From Globodera rostochiensis (lineage: Eukaryota; Nematoda; Chromadorea; Rhabditida; Heteroderidae): a DNA stretch of 64,000 bases. A program made the translations under genes and the position numbers. Positions 11,572 through 21,891 of this stretch are shown here, piece after piece (position 1 is the first letter of the stretch; each line of letters begins with the position of its first letter). The stretch is from the NCBI GenBank assembly GCA_018350325.1, contig JAEVLN010000010.1, positions 992,001 through 1,056,000 on the forward strand, written 5' to 3'. Under the pieces are notes generated by a model. The model saw only the letters and a program-made list of their open reading frames with translations, had not been told where the DNA came from and did not search any database.

Positions 11572-12565
11572 TCATTTGACTGCCATCATCATTTGGCAAC
11601 CGGCAACATAAGTGGCAATGATAAGGGCCAACAGAGCAAAGAATGTCAAAATGCCGACGATAATCTGTTAAAAACAAAATCAATAATAAAATAATTACTA
11701 TTTTTGCATTGGATTTTTTTAACATATATATTTTATTCATTTTTTGCACTTTTGGGTTGTTTTGCTTTTTTTATTTGTATTTAATTTATCTTAAGTTTCC
11801 ATCAACAATCTTGTGGATCGTACGGTCATATAGCTAACTCATTTAGGCAACTTACCATCGAACACTTGAAAAAGCATGCGCATTGCTCAGAGCATTCAGA
11901 GCACACGGTTCGGCTGGCCAACTCAGTGCCCTCGCTTGGCTTGGACGGGACCACCATAATAGCCTGGAGGGTTTGCTGCGGTTTGTCCAGTGATTGCTGC
12001 GGTTTGTCCGGTGATTGCTGCGGTTTGTCCAGTGATTGCTGCGGTTTGTCCGGTGATTGCTGCGGTTTGTCCAGTGATTGCTGCGGTTTGTCCAGTGATT
12101 GCTGCGGTTTGTCCGGTGATTGCTGCGGTTTGTCCAGTGATTGCTGCGGTTTGTCCGGTGATTGCTGCGGTTTGTCCAGTGATTGCTGCGGTTTGTCCAG
12201 TGATTGCTGCGGTTTGTCCGGTGAATGTGCGGCATAGGGCTTGCATTTGTCTGTATTGGCCTCCTCGATGATAACGTCCCAATCACAGAGAAATTTGTGC
12301 TAAAGGGATAATTACAAATTAATTGGATAATTCGGGGTCACATCATCCCAAATGCGCAGGAGTTAATTGATATTTAATCTCCGGAGCAACTCAATTGGCT
12401 GTTCATGCTCCAAACTTTTTTGAATTTAGCTCGGCTTTAAAGCTAACGCGTCTGTTTAATTGGCATTATTTGCCATCCATTGATCACTTTAATCGAAGGC
12501 CCTATGGCAAGAGCAGTGGTGGCGAACATGGCCAAGAGCAGTACTTGAAGAAAGAACGTCTTCAT
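11572..12565 (-). CDS. Secreted repeat protein with C-terminal membrane helix
   Basis: Exons are 12488-12565, 11856-12299 and 11572-11664, all phase 0, giving 204 residues. Residues 1-20 (MKTFFLQVLLLAMFATTALA) are a classic signal peptide. Exon 2 begins with a short Cys-containing segment, then twelve tandem copies of DKPQQS(L/P), then a Cys cluster (CSECSEQCACFFKC). Exon 3 is a hydrophobic helix, IIVGILTFFALLALIIATYV, and a short tail. The likely topology is an exported ectodomain with one C-terminal anchor. Splice signals are good (donor ATG|gtaagt, acceptor ttttaacag). The correct repeat frame lacks an internal ATG, so the other two frames (TGQTAAI, NRSNHWT) look longer but are shadows. 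I do not recognise a family. The 21-bp repeat can change length without shifting the frame. Confidence 0.78.
11980..12231 (-). repeat. Coding minisatellite, 12 x 21 bp
   Basis: Twelve units of 'gtttgtccRgtgattgctgcg' that differ almost only at one base, giving Leu or Pro at one codon. In plus-strand order the variable base reads a,g,a,g,a,a,g,a,g,a,a,g, which is a period of five units (105 bp). Confidence 0.95.
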
Positions 12566-13288
12566 ATCGCTTCGTCGTTGTTCAATGTCGTCCGCTTTTC
12601 ACCCACACAAAGATTCTGAATAGGGAGAGGATTTCAGAATAATTACCGAATAGTTACGGCAAAATGTTTTTTTATACATTTTATTTACAATTATTTTTAC
12701 GTTACAATTTTGCAAGCATAAAATTGTGTCTATTTTTTGAATATGTACAAAAATGTTTGCGAATGATTTGGCCAACCGCAGAAGTTTAAAAATGGATTGA
12801 CTGAATGTATGTTTCATTCTTTGGAGAAAGATGATTCAATGGGGAAAAATAGCGCCCCAGGGATCGATGATTCGACAATGAAGAAGAATTTGGAGAAATT
12901 TTTTCAATAGGATGAATAACGGATTTTAAACTTTTTATACAAAATTTTTATTAAAATTTAAAGATAAAACAAATCATTGGTTGGCTTTTTTAAAGAATTG
13001 GAACGGATAAATGAAGGTTAAACATTAAAATTCATATAATTGGTTAAAATAACATTAAAATTCATACAATTGGTTAAAATAACATTAAAAACTCATACAA
13101 TTGGTTTAAATACCATTAAAATTCATACAATTGGTTAAAATAACATTAAAAACTCGTACAAGTTTTATCGGGACTTCCGTTTTTTCAGTTTGTGGTGTCC
13201 AATTGTCAGGGAGCCCATTCATTCATTCGGTCAACTCAGCGGTAGGAAAGGAAGACCAGCACGAAACCTTAAAAATTTTAAATATTTG
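12566..13288. other. Intergenic, with 33-bp tandem repeats
   Basis: AT-rich spacer upstream of the repeat protein. At 13021-13150 four units of about 33 bp ('aacattaaaattcatacaat' wording) are in tandem. From about 13180 the sequence is the 3' flank of the Ly-6-like gene and has a duplicate at about 17690-17820. Confidence 0.6.
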
Positions 13289-15123
13289 TTATGCTAAAAG
13301 ATAGAATTTACGTCCAGCAAAAAGCATAGCGATGAGAAAGGCCAAAGCCACGCGGAGGCCAGCAGCACCAGCTGGTTCGATTGGAACGTAGATGTTGTCA
13401 GCTAAAAGTTGCGGGACTCTCGAGACTCTCGCTAAATTTGATTCCGGCTCCAAAAAGTCAACAAAAAAATCCTGGGCATCGGTTATCTCATCTTCAAGAA
13501 CAAGAAACCGTCTAAAAATACGAGACTCTTGAAACAGTTAGCAATAGAATAAGCATGAACGAGATTTTAAGGACGAAATAGTAGAGTTTGATTAAACAGA
13601 ATCGAGAGTTTAGGGCCGGGAACTGCTGCCCGTCTCTAATTTACCAGTTTAGGCATATCAACCAAAACACTCTACAAGCATAACGTATACAGAAGTTCAA
13701 GCAGTACTTACGAGCACGGGCTGGGATTGGTTGGTTGGACGTTCGCGAGTCTGCTGCGAGTGACATGTTGTTGCACAGTTCGTTAGCGCAAGTGTAGCAG
13801 GCAATGTCCCGACCGTTGTCGCAGAACTGAACCATCCAGCTGCAAACTCTGAAATGCTCATGCCTATCATCTTCAGCGCATCCATTGAAGATATAGTTGT
13901 TATGTTGCCCGCCTCCTAACAAAATGTCGTCCTTTTGCTGCTTTGAGCTATGTGTTTATATTAGGGTTGAGCGGGACCGGGGCTTTTGGGAAAAACCGGG
14001 ACCGGGACTTACCGGTACCAGAAAAACCGGTACCGGGACCAACCGGGACTTTTCAAGGAAAAAATTTTTCTTTTATCAAACACTAAAAAATTTTAATTTG
14101 CAGGCAACACATATTGTTGATCTTCTTGATCATCAACGTCATTGTCATCATCATTCTTTTTTTTTTAAGATTCAGCTTTACTTTTAGGGAGGGTGGGGGT
14201 CGGCGGTGCCGAATAGGCGACGCCAAGAAAAATTTTTGAAATTTTGACTCAATTTTGTTAAAGAAATTTCATCAAAATTTTAGCAAAATTATGAATTTTG
14301 CTTCGGAATTTCAGAGAAAAAAACTGGTTTACGTAAGAGTGGAGGGGATGTCCGGCGGTGCCGTCAGGCGCCGCCGGAGAAATTTTTACAAAAATTGGTA
14401 ATCTTTGTTAAGGAAATTGAAGCAAAAATTCAAAGACAGTGATGAATTATTTCAAAAATTCTTGTATCTTTTCTTTTTTTGCGCGAATTTTTAATTAAAA
14501 AATATTAGAATATTATTTAAAAATTTATTAATGAGGTGATGCCTTATTTGAGTAGTGGGGAAAACCAATAAATAAGTGCTTGCCACTCAATCGGGTTTGA
14601 ACCCAGCACATAACATACGACTCACCATAAGTAAAAACCACTAGGCCATCGACTTCCTTTGAAGACATAAGTAAAAATGTTGAAATTCTCGGTCGATGAT
14701 GCCATCATTAGGGGTGTAAATTTAGTCCCGGTTGATCCCGGTCCTGGCGGGACTAAAAAACCGGGACCGGGACTTTCAGTTTTTAAAAAGTCCCAGTCCC
14801 GGTACCGGTCCCGCTCAACCCTAGTTTATATACCAGTGCATGTAAATGTTAGACAGGGATTTTTCTTTTTTTTGAGACAGTCCACTTTGACCATGTCGGC
14901 ATTGACGGTGATGCGGTCCATAAACATTCTTGCTGCAAGTTCCCCCGGCACTTGGCCGTGGATGCCCTGCCAACATTTTTGGCGAGGGCGAACTGCAAAA
15001 ATTACCTCACTTTTATATGTAAAGTGTCAGAGAGAAATACCGGCTGCCAAGAATGGGCTCAACGTAAAGCGTGGTGATGAAGACAAACAACAGAAACACA
15101 GCGTTTATGGGAACAAAGTTCAT
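13289..15123 (-). CDS. Ly-6/uPAR-like protein, copy 1
   Basis: Exons are 15041-15123 (signal peptide, core VFLLFVFITTL), 14834-14992, 13712-13915 and 13289-13401. The middle exons encode a ten-cysteine Ly-6-like domain that starts CWQGIHGQVP and ends with the diagnostic CYTCANELCNN. The last exon ends in a hydrophobic tail (GLRVALAFLIAMLFAGRKF) like a GPI-anchor signal. The family holds small extracellular, often GPI-linked proteins. Exons 2-4 are in phase with each other and match copy 2. The signal exon as read leaves two spare bases where exon 2 needs one, so either the gene carries a 1-base lesion or its first splice site differs. An 862-bp mobile element sits in intron 2, about nine bases past the donor. 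Confidence 0.62.
13962..14823. mobile_element. hAT-like element with tRNA-like segment, 862 bp
   Basis: Termini TAGGGTTGAGCGGG and CCCGCTCAACCCTA, with the 8-bp duplication GTTTATAT on both sides (13954-13961 and 14824-14831). Subterminal words are 'ccgggaccggtaccgg'. Two GC hairpin modules lie inside (about 14193-14223 and 14352-14381), plus a tRNA-like segment on the minus strand at about 14583-14655. The second Ly-6 copy has no insertion at the matching intron position. Confidence 0.85.
14580..14656 (-). repeat. tRNA-derived (SINE-like) head
   Basis: Read on the minus strand, TGGCCTAGTGG fits a Pol III A box and GGGTTCAAACCC fits a B box about 40 bases later. The arms do not form a convincing tRNA, so a SINE head or tRNA pseudogene is likelier than a working tRNA. 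The GC hairpin follows about 200 bases downstream on the same strand. Confidence 0.55.
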
Positions 15124-15565
15124 GTTGGCTATCAAAAAATAAATCAGCAAAACGAATTCAGACTATAATAATAATAATAAAATGACTATTTTGTCATATT
15201 GAAGCTAAAAATGCAAAAAATGGACGGAAGAATTGGTAATTTTATTCATTGGACGACATCAAATGGGACGCCAGAACGGGTTAATCATCAATGCAATAGT
15301 CCAGTGACGGAATTCCAATGTGGCAAATCCGGCTCCGGACGACAAAATGTCCGGGAGCATGAAAAAAAAATTGTAAAATGTACGGTATTGAAATTATACC
15401 TATACGGTAGCAATGAAAACGATAAAGGTACGGTAGCAACCACTAGATTTGTCTTTATTTGGGGAGTCTCATCTTAAAAAAACATAAATATCCTTATTTT
15501 TAATTACCTATGTTTTTGCCTTATTTTGTATTTTGTTTTATTATCAATCCACCATTATACTAATT
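15124..15565. other. Flank of Ly-6 copy 1, no gene seen
   Basis: Upstream region of Ly-6 copy 1. A 92-codon open frame at 15199 has no ATG start, splice support or recognisable domain. Nothing else is supported. Confidence 0.5.
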
Positions 15566-15800
15566 TAGGCTTCTTCTCATCCCCCAGCCTTCTCCGTTAT
15601 GTAACGTTGATTTGTTGTTGTAAATGAATATTAAACTATTTATCAATTAATAACATCCATTGAATTTGTTGTGCTTTATTATTGCTTTCTAAACTACAAA
15701 TTTATTAGTGGCAATTTAAAATTTCTTCCGGCGGCGCTTATTGGCACTTCCAAACACTTCGATTAGCTTTGATTCCCATGAGTGGCTACAAAATTCATTT
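15566..15800 (-). pseudogene. Remnant of the secreted HTH gene: exon scrap plus promoter
   Basis: Positions 15566-15596 match the codons for GEGWGDEEKPKL of the intact copies (minus strand). They pass directly into the conserved upstream region (15597-15800), so the signal peptide and start have been deleted. The upstream part keeps the 'aacatccattgaatttgttg' block and the GC-hairpin relative 'cggcggcgcttattggcac'. Confidence 0.75.
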
Positions 15801-16485
15801 AATTCTTCTTCGATAATTCTCCATTAAAATTAGCGCCATTTGAATCGGTTAAAAGGGTTAAGCAAGTTATTTGCCTTGGTCTGGAATTTGGATTACATCA
15901 ACTCATTCTTTCTTATTTTAATTTATATAAAAATTCTTTCTTTTTTTTTAAATCCGAATGCTTTTACTCCCCGACCCAGAACCATAACTCCGAGCTCCAA
16001 AATTGCGTCATGCCCGACCCCCGAATGGCCAACCCCGGCCTCCCCGACCCCGACGACCTTTTTGTGTCGGGGATCGGGGGTAACCAACAAACAAACACGC
16101 CTAAAGATTGGAGTTTTTTTGGAAGCAATGATCCTGTATGATGTGGTGTAATGGTGAGTGTGAGTTCTAGAGGGGTCATCGGGAGGGTTCAGATCCTGGG
16201 GTGTGGTAATTTAATTGTTCCTAGTTTCTGTGAACATCTTTGGGTGTTAGGAAAAGTTTAAAAAAATTTTGAAATTTTTTCCGATTTACAAAATATTTTT
16301 GATGACAAATTCACAAAAAAATTATTTTTTCACTGTTGAAAATTTTTATCAAAAAAAATGCTGAAATTTTATGAAAAAAATTTTCTTTACCCCCGCCGAC
16401 CCCGACAATTTGGTCGTCCCCGACCCCCAAAGTGGGCAACCCCGGCCAACCCCAACCCCGACTTTCCCGCCCCCGTCGTGGAGCT
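15801..16485. other. GC-rich dispersed repeat and tRNA-like segment
   Basis: Two C-rich blocks, about 15965-16080 and 16385-16490, share words such as 'ccccgaccccgac' and lie around AT-rich sequence. A tRNA-like segment at about 16139-16203 (plus) has TGGTGTAATGG and GGTTCAGATCC in A-box and B-box positions. This is probably a SINE or MITE compound; its ends could not be fixed. Confidence 0.5.
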
Positions 16486-16860
16486 ACACACTTTTTATCC
16501 ATAATATATTTAATATTGGCCTCAAATTGCTTCCATTCATTGTTTGGATGTTGTTTTTCTTGCATGAATTTGTTTTTTAATTCAATGTATTCTTGGACAA
16601 TTTCACGTTTTTGGTCATCAGAATAACTTTTGGTTGAGGTTGAGACTGCCATATTCAATTCGAATGAATGCTTAAATTGTAATTTCCAATATTTAATTGT
16701 TCTCTAGATTTATCAATTAATAACATCCATTGAATTTGTTGTGCTTTATTATTGCTTTCTAAACTTCAAATTTATTAATGTAATTTTTAAAATTACTTTT
16801 GCCGGCGCTTACACTTCGATTAGCTTTGATCCCATGAATGGCTACAAAATATGACATGTT
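16486..16860 (-). pseudogene. Fragment of the secreted HTH gene plus its upstream region
   Basis: Positions 16490-16704 (minus) encode the end of one HTH module (TIKYWKLQFKH), the linker, and most of the next (SYSDDQKREIVQEYIELKNK), then diverge into the C-rich repeat. On its 5' side (about 16708-16860) it joins directly to the family's conserved upstream block with no signal peptide. It is a truncated, rearranged copy. Confidence 0.75.
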
Positions 16861-16901
16861 GATCACATTTTAATTTTAAGACAATGGACGGTGGCCGATG
16901 T

Positions 16902-17258
16902 GTTGGTCACTGTTCGTTTCGTCACTGATCACTTCGTCACTGAGTTCTAAAAGTCGACAAAATGGTACTTTATAGGGTTCTCGAGGCCGTAGAATCCAAG
17001 TCTGAGGTCCATTTTCGACCCAATTTTGAACCCCAAACCCGAATTCGAACAATTTTTCGAAAATTCAAAAATTTTTAAAAATTCAATTTCGTCTCAAAAT
17101 CTTCTAAAAGCATGAATTCGATCTCTACTTGCCTTTTTGTTTAATTTATGGAGCTCAGAATTGGATTCTACGGCCCCGAGAACCCTATAAAGTACCATTT
17201 TGTCGACTTTTAGAACTCAGTGACGAAGTGATCAGTGACGAAAGGAACAGTGACCAAC
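16902..17258. mobile_element. Foldback element, about 120-bp arms
   Basis: The left arm from GTTGGTCACTGTTC through 'gtcgacaaaatggtacttta' is mirrored by the right arm ending GAACAGTGACCAAC. Arms are nearly identical over roughly 110-120 bp around an AT-rich loop. No convincing target-site duplication was found. Confidence 0.75.
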
Positions 17259-17690
17259 TGATAGGGAACCAAAGGGACAAGCTTCTTTTAGTGGCAAACC
17301 GTTCATATGATTCTAATGCAAAATCGGACAAAAGGTCCCACGGACATTCTTTTTTTTTTACTACAGTATGTAACTGAAAAACATAAAATTATATTTAAAA
17401 TAATTATAAAACTGAATCTGATCATTGATGCCAAAGAATGTTTTGGTAAATTCACTGTAAGGAGTAAGCGGGTTGCAACAAGTTCAGAATCCGATTGAAG
17501 AAATTTTCTGTAATCAACAGTATTCTTGATTAGGCACCACCAAACTAAGCTAACAACAAAAGAACGCGCCTTAAAAACTTTGAGAGCTCTTGATTGGTAC
17601 CAAAATCATTGGTTTATGTTGAGTTTTGCACAGCCTTGAACCGGGAATTTTCCGGGACCAAAAATTCAGAAATTTTATCGAAATCTCGGT
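17259..17690. other. Intergenic, no gene seen
   Basis: AT-rich sequence between the foldback element and the duplicated Ly-6 3' flank, which begins at about 17690. No supported feature. Confidence 0.5.
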
Positions 17691-17821
17691 TTTGCGTAAC
17701 TCGTTCTAGTGTCCAATTGGCCGGTGCCCAGTTGTCAGGGGGAGCCCATTCATTCGGTCAACTCAGCGGTAGGAAAGGAAGACCAGCACAAAACCTTAAA
17801 AATTTTAAATATTTGTTTATG

Positions 17822-18743
17822 CTATGGAATTTTACGTCCAGCAAATAGCATAGCGATGAGAAAGGCCAAAGCCACACGGAGGACAGCAGCATCAGCACCA
17901 GCACAGTCGGTATCGGTGCATTCAATTGGTTCGTAGATTTCGTCAGCTAAAAGTTGTGGGACTCTCGAGACTCTCGCTAAATTTGATTCCGGCTCCAAAA
18001 AGTCAATAAAAAATCCTGGGCATCGGTTATCTCATCTTCAAGAACAAGAAACCGTCTAAAAATACGAGACTCTTGAAACAGTTAGCAATAGAATAAGAAT
18101 GAACGAGATTTTAAGGACGAAATAGTAGAAACAGAATCGAGAGTTTAGAGCCGGGAACTGCTGCCCGTCTCTAATTTACCAGTTTAGGCATATCAAGCAA
18201 AACACTCTACAAGCATAACGTATACAGAAGTTCAAGCAGTACTTACGCCCACTGGTTGGGATTGGTTGGTTGGACGTTCGCGAGTCTGCTGCGAGTGAAC
18301 GGTTGTTGCACAGTTCGTTACGGCAAGTGTAGCAGCTATTGCCCAGACCGTTATGGCAATAAAGGCGGCCCATTGCGACGCAAACTGCTAACGTATGCCC
18401 ATCAAAGCATGAATTGTAGATATAGTTGCGCAGTGAGTCTAAATTTGTCATCAATCAAAAAACAATTGTTGCACCAACAGGGAAACAGTAACAGTCTGGC
18501 AAGGACGGACATATAAAGAATTTGTCAGGTTATTTTTGAAATCTATATTAATGAAACAACTTTTTTTAAATTTTAAACTTATACCAGTGCATGTAAATGT
18601 TAAACAGGAATTTATCTCTAAAAAGAATTTGGGACAGTCCACTTTGACCATGTCGGCATTGACGGTGATGCTGTCGTCCCTCCGCAATACTTTTGCAATT
18701 TCCTCCGGCACTTGGCCGTGGATGCCATGCCAACATTTGATAC
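17822..18743 (-). CDS. Ly-6/uPAR-like protein, copy 2, signal exon missing
   Basis: Exons are 18585-18743, 18247-18438 and 17822-17946, all in phase. They give a ten-cysteine Ly-6-like domain starting CWHGIHGQVPEEIAKVL and closing with CYTCRNELCNN, then a hydrophobic tail ending AFLIAMLFAGRKIP. Exon 2 has the same 159-bp length as in copy 1, and introns fall at the same sites. No signal-peptide exon follows the 5' acceptor at 18743; sequence homology to copy 1 stops and the palindrome that holds two HTH genes starts at about 18826. The copy is probably 5'-truncated by that rearrangement, although a more distant first exon cannot be excluded. It diverges from copy 1 mainly between the conserved cysteines. 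Confidence 0.65.
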
Positions 18744-19243
18744 CTGCATTACATCACTTTTATATGTAAAAAAAGTGTCAGAAAAAAAACGGTTCCAAAA
18801 CAAGGGTCGGTCTGTTGGCCCGAATTCGGTAAATTTTTGAAAACAACCAACGCATCAGTGTTCAAAACTATTTTCTTTCAAGACAGATTTAATTAATTAA
18901 GTCAATCTCATTTGCTAACATTTTTATTGGATTTAATAACATTGTCGGAGTCGATAAAGAAGAACAATTTGACAATGTAATGAATGGTAGAAATTGTCAC
19001 AATCAAACGGGAACAACAATATGCAGCATCAACAAAAAGTGATCGAAAAATGCCAAGATCCTCATTGCAAAAAAATCTTTTCCCTTGCCAAAGTGCACAA
19101 TAAACATTTAAAAAAGAGTTTTCAAGCATTTTTGATATTGCGCAAAAAAAAACTCAGCTTTTCTAGAACTTTTTTTTTATATTTCAAAAAGTTACTAATT
19201 TTTTTGGATGCTAATTGTTACACTTACTAACATAAAAGTTCAG
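18744..19243. other. Left arm of large palindrome, gene 3' flank
   Basis: From about 18826 this stretch matches the reverse complement of 21510-21891 plus 22871-22941. It contains the 'cattgtcggagtcgataa' block present in both arms and about 110 bp (around 19020-19130) absent from the right arm. No gene is supported. Confidence 0.65.
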
Positions 19244-19984
19244 TTACGAACGCCCTTGATCCAAACGCAATTTTCTAAATTCCGGTGTATGCTTAAATTG
19301 TGCTTTCCAATTCCAAATTGTTCTGATAGAAATTTTCAAATCAGCCGCAATGTCTCTGTCTTTAGTCTTCGGATTTTTTAGTTTTATTTCATAATATTCT
19401 TTCATTTTTTCAAGTTTTTCTTCATCCGTATACATTTTTTTATTAACCCCAAAAAATTGCTTCTTCCATATAAAAATTGTTCCATTAGTGACACCAAGTT
19501 CCTTGGAAATATTGGCCTCAAATTGCTTCCATTCATTTTGGGAATGTTTTTTTTCATGCAAAAATTTGTTTTTTAATTCAATGAATTTTTGGACAATTTC
19601 ACGTTTTCTGTCATCAGAATATCGTTTCACTTTCTTGGGTTTTGAGTAAGGGTTTTCATTTTTTTGATTTTGTAGGGGATTCGAATCAACAAGTTCAACA
19701 GGGACTTGATTGGGCTGAATATTGTCATTTTGATCAATTTCAGAGCGATCGTTTCGGTCCCAAGACTTTTCTGATTCATTTTGTCCGTTTTGATGAGAAT
19801 TTTCATGGCGATTTTCTGTTGCCAAAGTGGGCCCTAATAATTTAGGCTTCTCCTCATCCCCCCAGCCTTCTCCGAATATTTCATCAAAAGTTTTATAAAT
19901 TTTCACATTGTTTGGTCGCGAATTGACCGATTCAATTGAATTTGTTGCATGGCATAACACCAAAATTAATAACCAAAATTTCAT
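19244..19984 (-). CDS. Secreted two-module HTH protein (copy C)
   Basis: A single exon of 246 residues, if translation starts at the ATG matching MEFWL of the plus-strand copies; another ATG lies two codons upstream. The signal peptide is MKFWLLILVLCHATNSIES. An acidic linker starts KTFDEIFGEGWGDEEKPKL. A basic patch, KPKKVKRYSDDRKRE, leads into module A (NISKELGVTNGTIFIWKKQF) and then module B (KEYYEIKLKNPKTKDRDIAA, then DLKISIRTIWNWKAQFKH). Both modules read as helix-turn-helix units like those of transposase and homeodomain-like proteins. The basic patch looks like a nuclear localisation signal. The likely product is an exported DNA-binding-like protein; a role as a nuclear effector is inference. 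Confidence 0.75.
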   Translation of the reverse strand: MKFWLLILVLCHATNSIESVNSRPNNVKIYKTFDEIFGEGWGDEEKPKLLGPTLATENRHENSHQNGQNESEKSWDRNDRSEIDQNDNIQPNQVPVELVDSNPLQNQKNENPYSKPKKVKRYSDDRKREIVQKFIELKNKFLHEKKHSQNEWKQFEANISKELGVTNGTIFIWKKQFFGVNKKMYTDEEKLEKMKEYYEIKLKNPKTKDRDIAADLKISIRTIWNWKAQFKHTPEFRKLRLDQGRS

Positions 19985-20099
19985 TTTCATAAAATTAGCA
20001 AAAGATAATTTTGAATGCTTTGGAGGTAAATTAAAAAAATGCAATATAATTTATAAAAATACTTAATATAATAAAAATTGAAATGAATCTCAACATTTC

Positions 20100-20320
20100 T
20101 TGTTGAATATTCTTATGTAACGTTAATTTGTTGTTGTAAATGAATATTAAACTAGATTTATCAATTAATAACATCCATTAAATTTGTTGTGCTTTATTAT
20201 TGCTTTCTAAACTACAAATTTATTAATGTAAATTTTAAAATTCCGGCGGCGCTTGTTGGCACTGCCAAACACTTCGATTAGCTTTGATTCCAATGAGTGG
20301 TTATTTTATAAATAAACTCA
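20100..20320 (-). promoter_or_regulatory. Conserved upstream block of HTH copy C
   Basis: About 200 bp shared with the upstream regions of all other family copies (about 15600, 16710, 20450, 36540 and 37805). It includes 'ttgttgtaaatgaatatt', 'aacatccattaaatttgttg', 'gctttattattgctttctaa' and a GC-hairpin relative. Conservation beyond the coding region suggests whole-gene duplication with the promoter. Confidence 0.6.
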
Positions 20321-20454
20321 AAATGAAAGAAGTATATTTTTTAAACTTTTTTTTATACTAAAAAGCAAAATTAAAAACTCTTATTTTGATTTTGGTTGGC
20401 TCATTTAAAGAAGGTTTAGAATATGGTTGACAAACCCCGCTTTTAATTATGTTT

Positions 20455-20765
20455 TCTTAGGTGTTCGAAGTGTCTGGCAGTGCCAAAAAGCGCCGGAAAA
20501 AGAAATTTTAAAAAAATTTGTAGTTTAGAAAGCAATAATAAAGCACAACAAATTCAATGGATGTTATTAATTGATATTCTAGTTCAATATTTATTTACAA
20601 CAACAAATTACAACGTGTACATAAGCATATTCTGAACATGAAATGTTGAGATTAATCATTTTAAATTGATTTTATTTTTCATTATATTAAGCATTTTTAT
20701 TTAAATTATATTGCTTTTTAATTCCTATAAAACATTCAAAATTATCTTTTGCTAATTTTATAAAA
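20455..20765 (+). promoter_or_regulatory. Conserved upstream block and TATA-like box of HTH copy D
   Basis: This is the same block as at 20100-20320 but inverted. Just before the gene, TATAAAA lies at 20726-20732, about 35 bases from the ATG, and is kept at the matching place before the copy at 38108. Confidence 0.55.
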
Positions 20766-21509
20766 ATGGAATTTTGGCTAATAATTTTGGTGTTATGCCA
20801 TGCAACAAATTCAATTGAATCGGTCAATTCGCCACGAAATAATGTGAAACTTTATAAAACTTTTGATGAAATATTCGGAGAAGGCTGGGGGGATGAGGAG
20901 AAGCCTAAATTATCAGAGACCAACGAATCGCAAAGAATTGAAGCTTCTTCAACAGAAAATCTCCATGAAAATTCTGATCAAAACAAAAAAAATGAATCAG
21001 AAAAGTCTTGGGACCGAAACGATCGCTCTGAAATTGATCTCAATGAAGTCCCTGTTGAACTTGTCGATTCGAATCCCCAAGATCAAAAAAATGAAAACCC
21101 TTACCCAAAACCCAAGAAAGTGAAACGATATTCGGATGACAGAAAACGTGAAATTGTCCAAGAATATATTGAATTAAAAAATAAATTTATGCAAGAAAAA
21201 AAACATTCAAAAAATGAATGGAAGCAATTCTATGCCAATATTTCCAAGGAACTTGGTGTCAGTCACAAAAGTGTTTTTAAATGGAAAAAGCAGTTTTTTG
21301 GAATTAATATAAAAAAGTATAAGGATGAACAAAAGCTTGAAAAACTGAAAGAATATTATGAAATAAAGCTAAGAAACCCGACGATTAAAGACATAGACAT
21401 TGCGGCAGATTTGGAAATTTCTATCGGAACACTTAAATATTGGAAATCGCAATTTAAGCATGTGCCGGAATTGAATATGCCCAAATCAAATGGACCACCG
21501 CCCTTCTAG
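20766..21509 (+). CDS. Secreted two-module HTH protein (copy D)
   Basis: A single exon of 247 residues. Signal peptide MEFWLIILVLCHATNSIES; acidic linker; basic patch KPKKVKRYSDDRKRE; module A with NISKELGVSHKSVFKWKKQF; module B with KLEKLKEYYEIKLRNP, then DLEISIGTLKYWKSQFKH. It ends in a short Pro-rich tail. Module A resembles the N-terminal HTH of IS3/IS911-type transposases (ELGVS..T..KW..QF), which could hint at the domain's origin. The gene has no introns and is the mirror partner of the copy at 19244. The family is not one I can name. Confidence 0.8.
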   Translation: MEFWLIILVLCHATNSIESVNSPRNNVKLYKTFDEIFGEGWGDEEKPKLSETNESQRIEASSTENLHENSDQNKKNESEKSWDRNDRSEIDLNEVPVELVDSNPQDQKNENPYPKPKKVKRYSDDRKREIVQEYIELKNKFMQEKKHSKNEWKQFYANISKELGVSHKSVFKWKKQFFGINIKKYKDEQKLEKLKEYYEIKLRNPTIKDIDIAADLEISIGTLKYWKSQFKHVPELNMPKSNGPPPF

Positions 21510-21891
21510 CGTCGCAGTTTTGGGAGACTCTCTGAATGTCCAAACTCCGATATTGACAGCCGGTGAGAAAAAGGGTTACCGGATGTTTCGTTATTGAACG
21601 TTTCGTCTATCAACTTTTCGTCAATAAATGATAATTTAAATATTTGTGTATATTTGACATCATTTTTTGAAATATATAAAATAAGTTCTAGAAAAGCTGA
21701 GTTTTTTTTCTCAATATTAAAAATGCTTGGAAACTTTTCTGCTGTCCTATTTTTGTTCCTGTTTGATTGTGACAATTCTACTTTACCATTCATTACATTG
21801 TCAAATTGTCCTTCTTTATTATCGACTCCGACAATGTTATTAATTTCAATAAAATGTGCGCAAATGAGATTGCCTTTTTAATAATTAAATC

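Noticed and set aside
11852..12286. Frames reading NRSNHWT, TGQTAAI or CCGLSSD repeats.
   Set aside because: Splice sites, signal peptide and membrane exon fit only the DKPQQS(L/P) frame.
13897..14187. A 96-codon frame in the Ly-6 region.
   Set aside because: It lies across a mobile element's terminal repeat and has no domain or splice support.
20796..20802. ATGCCA near the HTH gene starts as a dorsal-gland promoter box.
   Set aside because: It lies inside the signal-peptide codons; no convincing cluster of the motif was seen in the upstream block.
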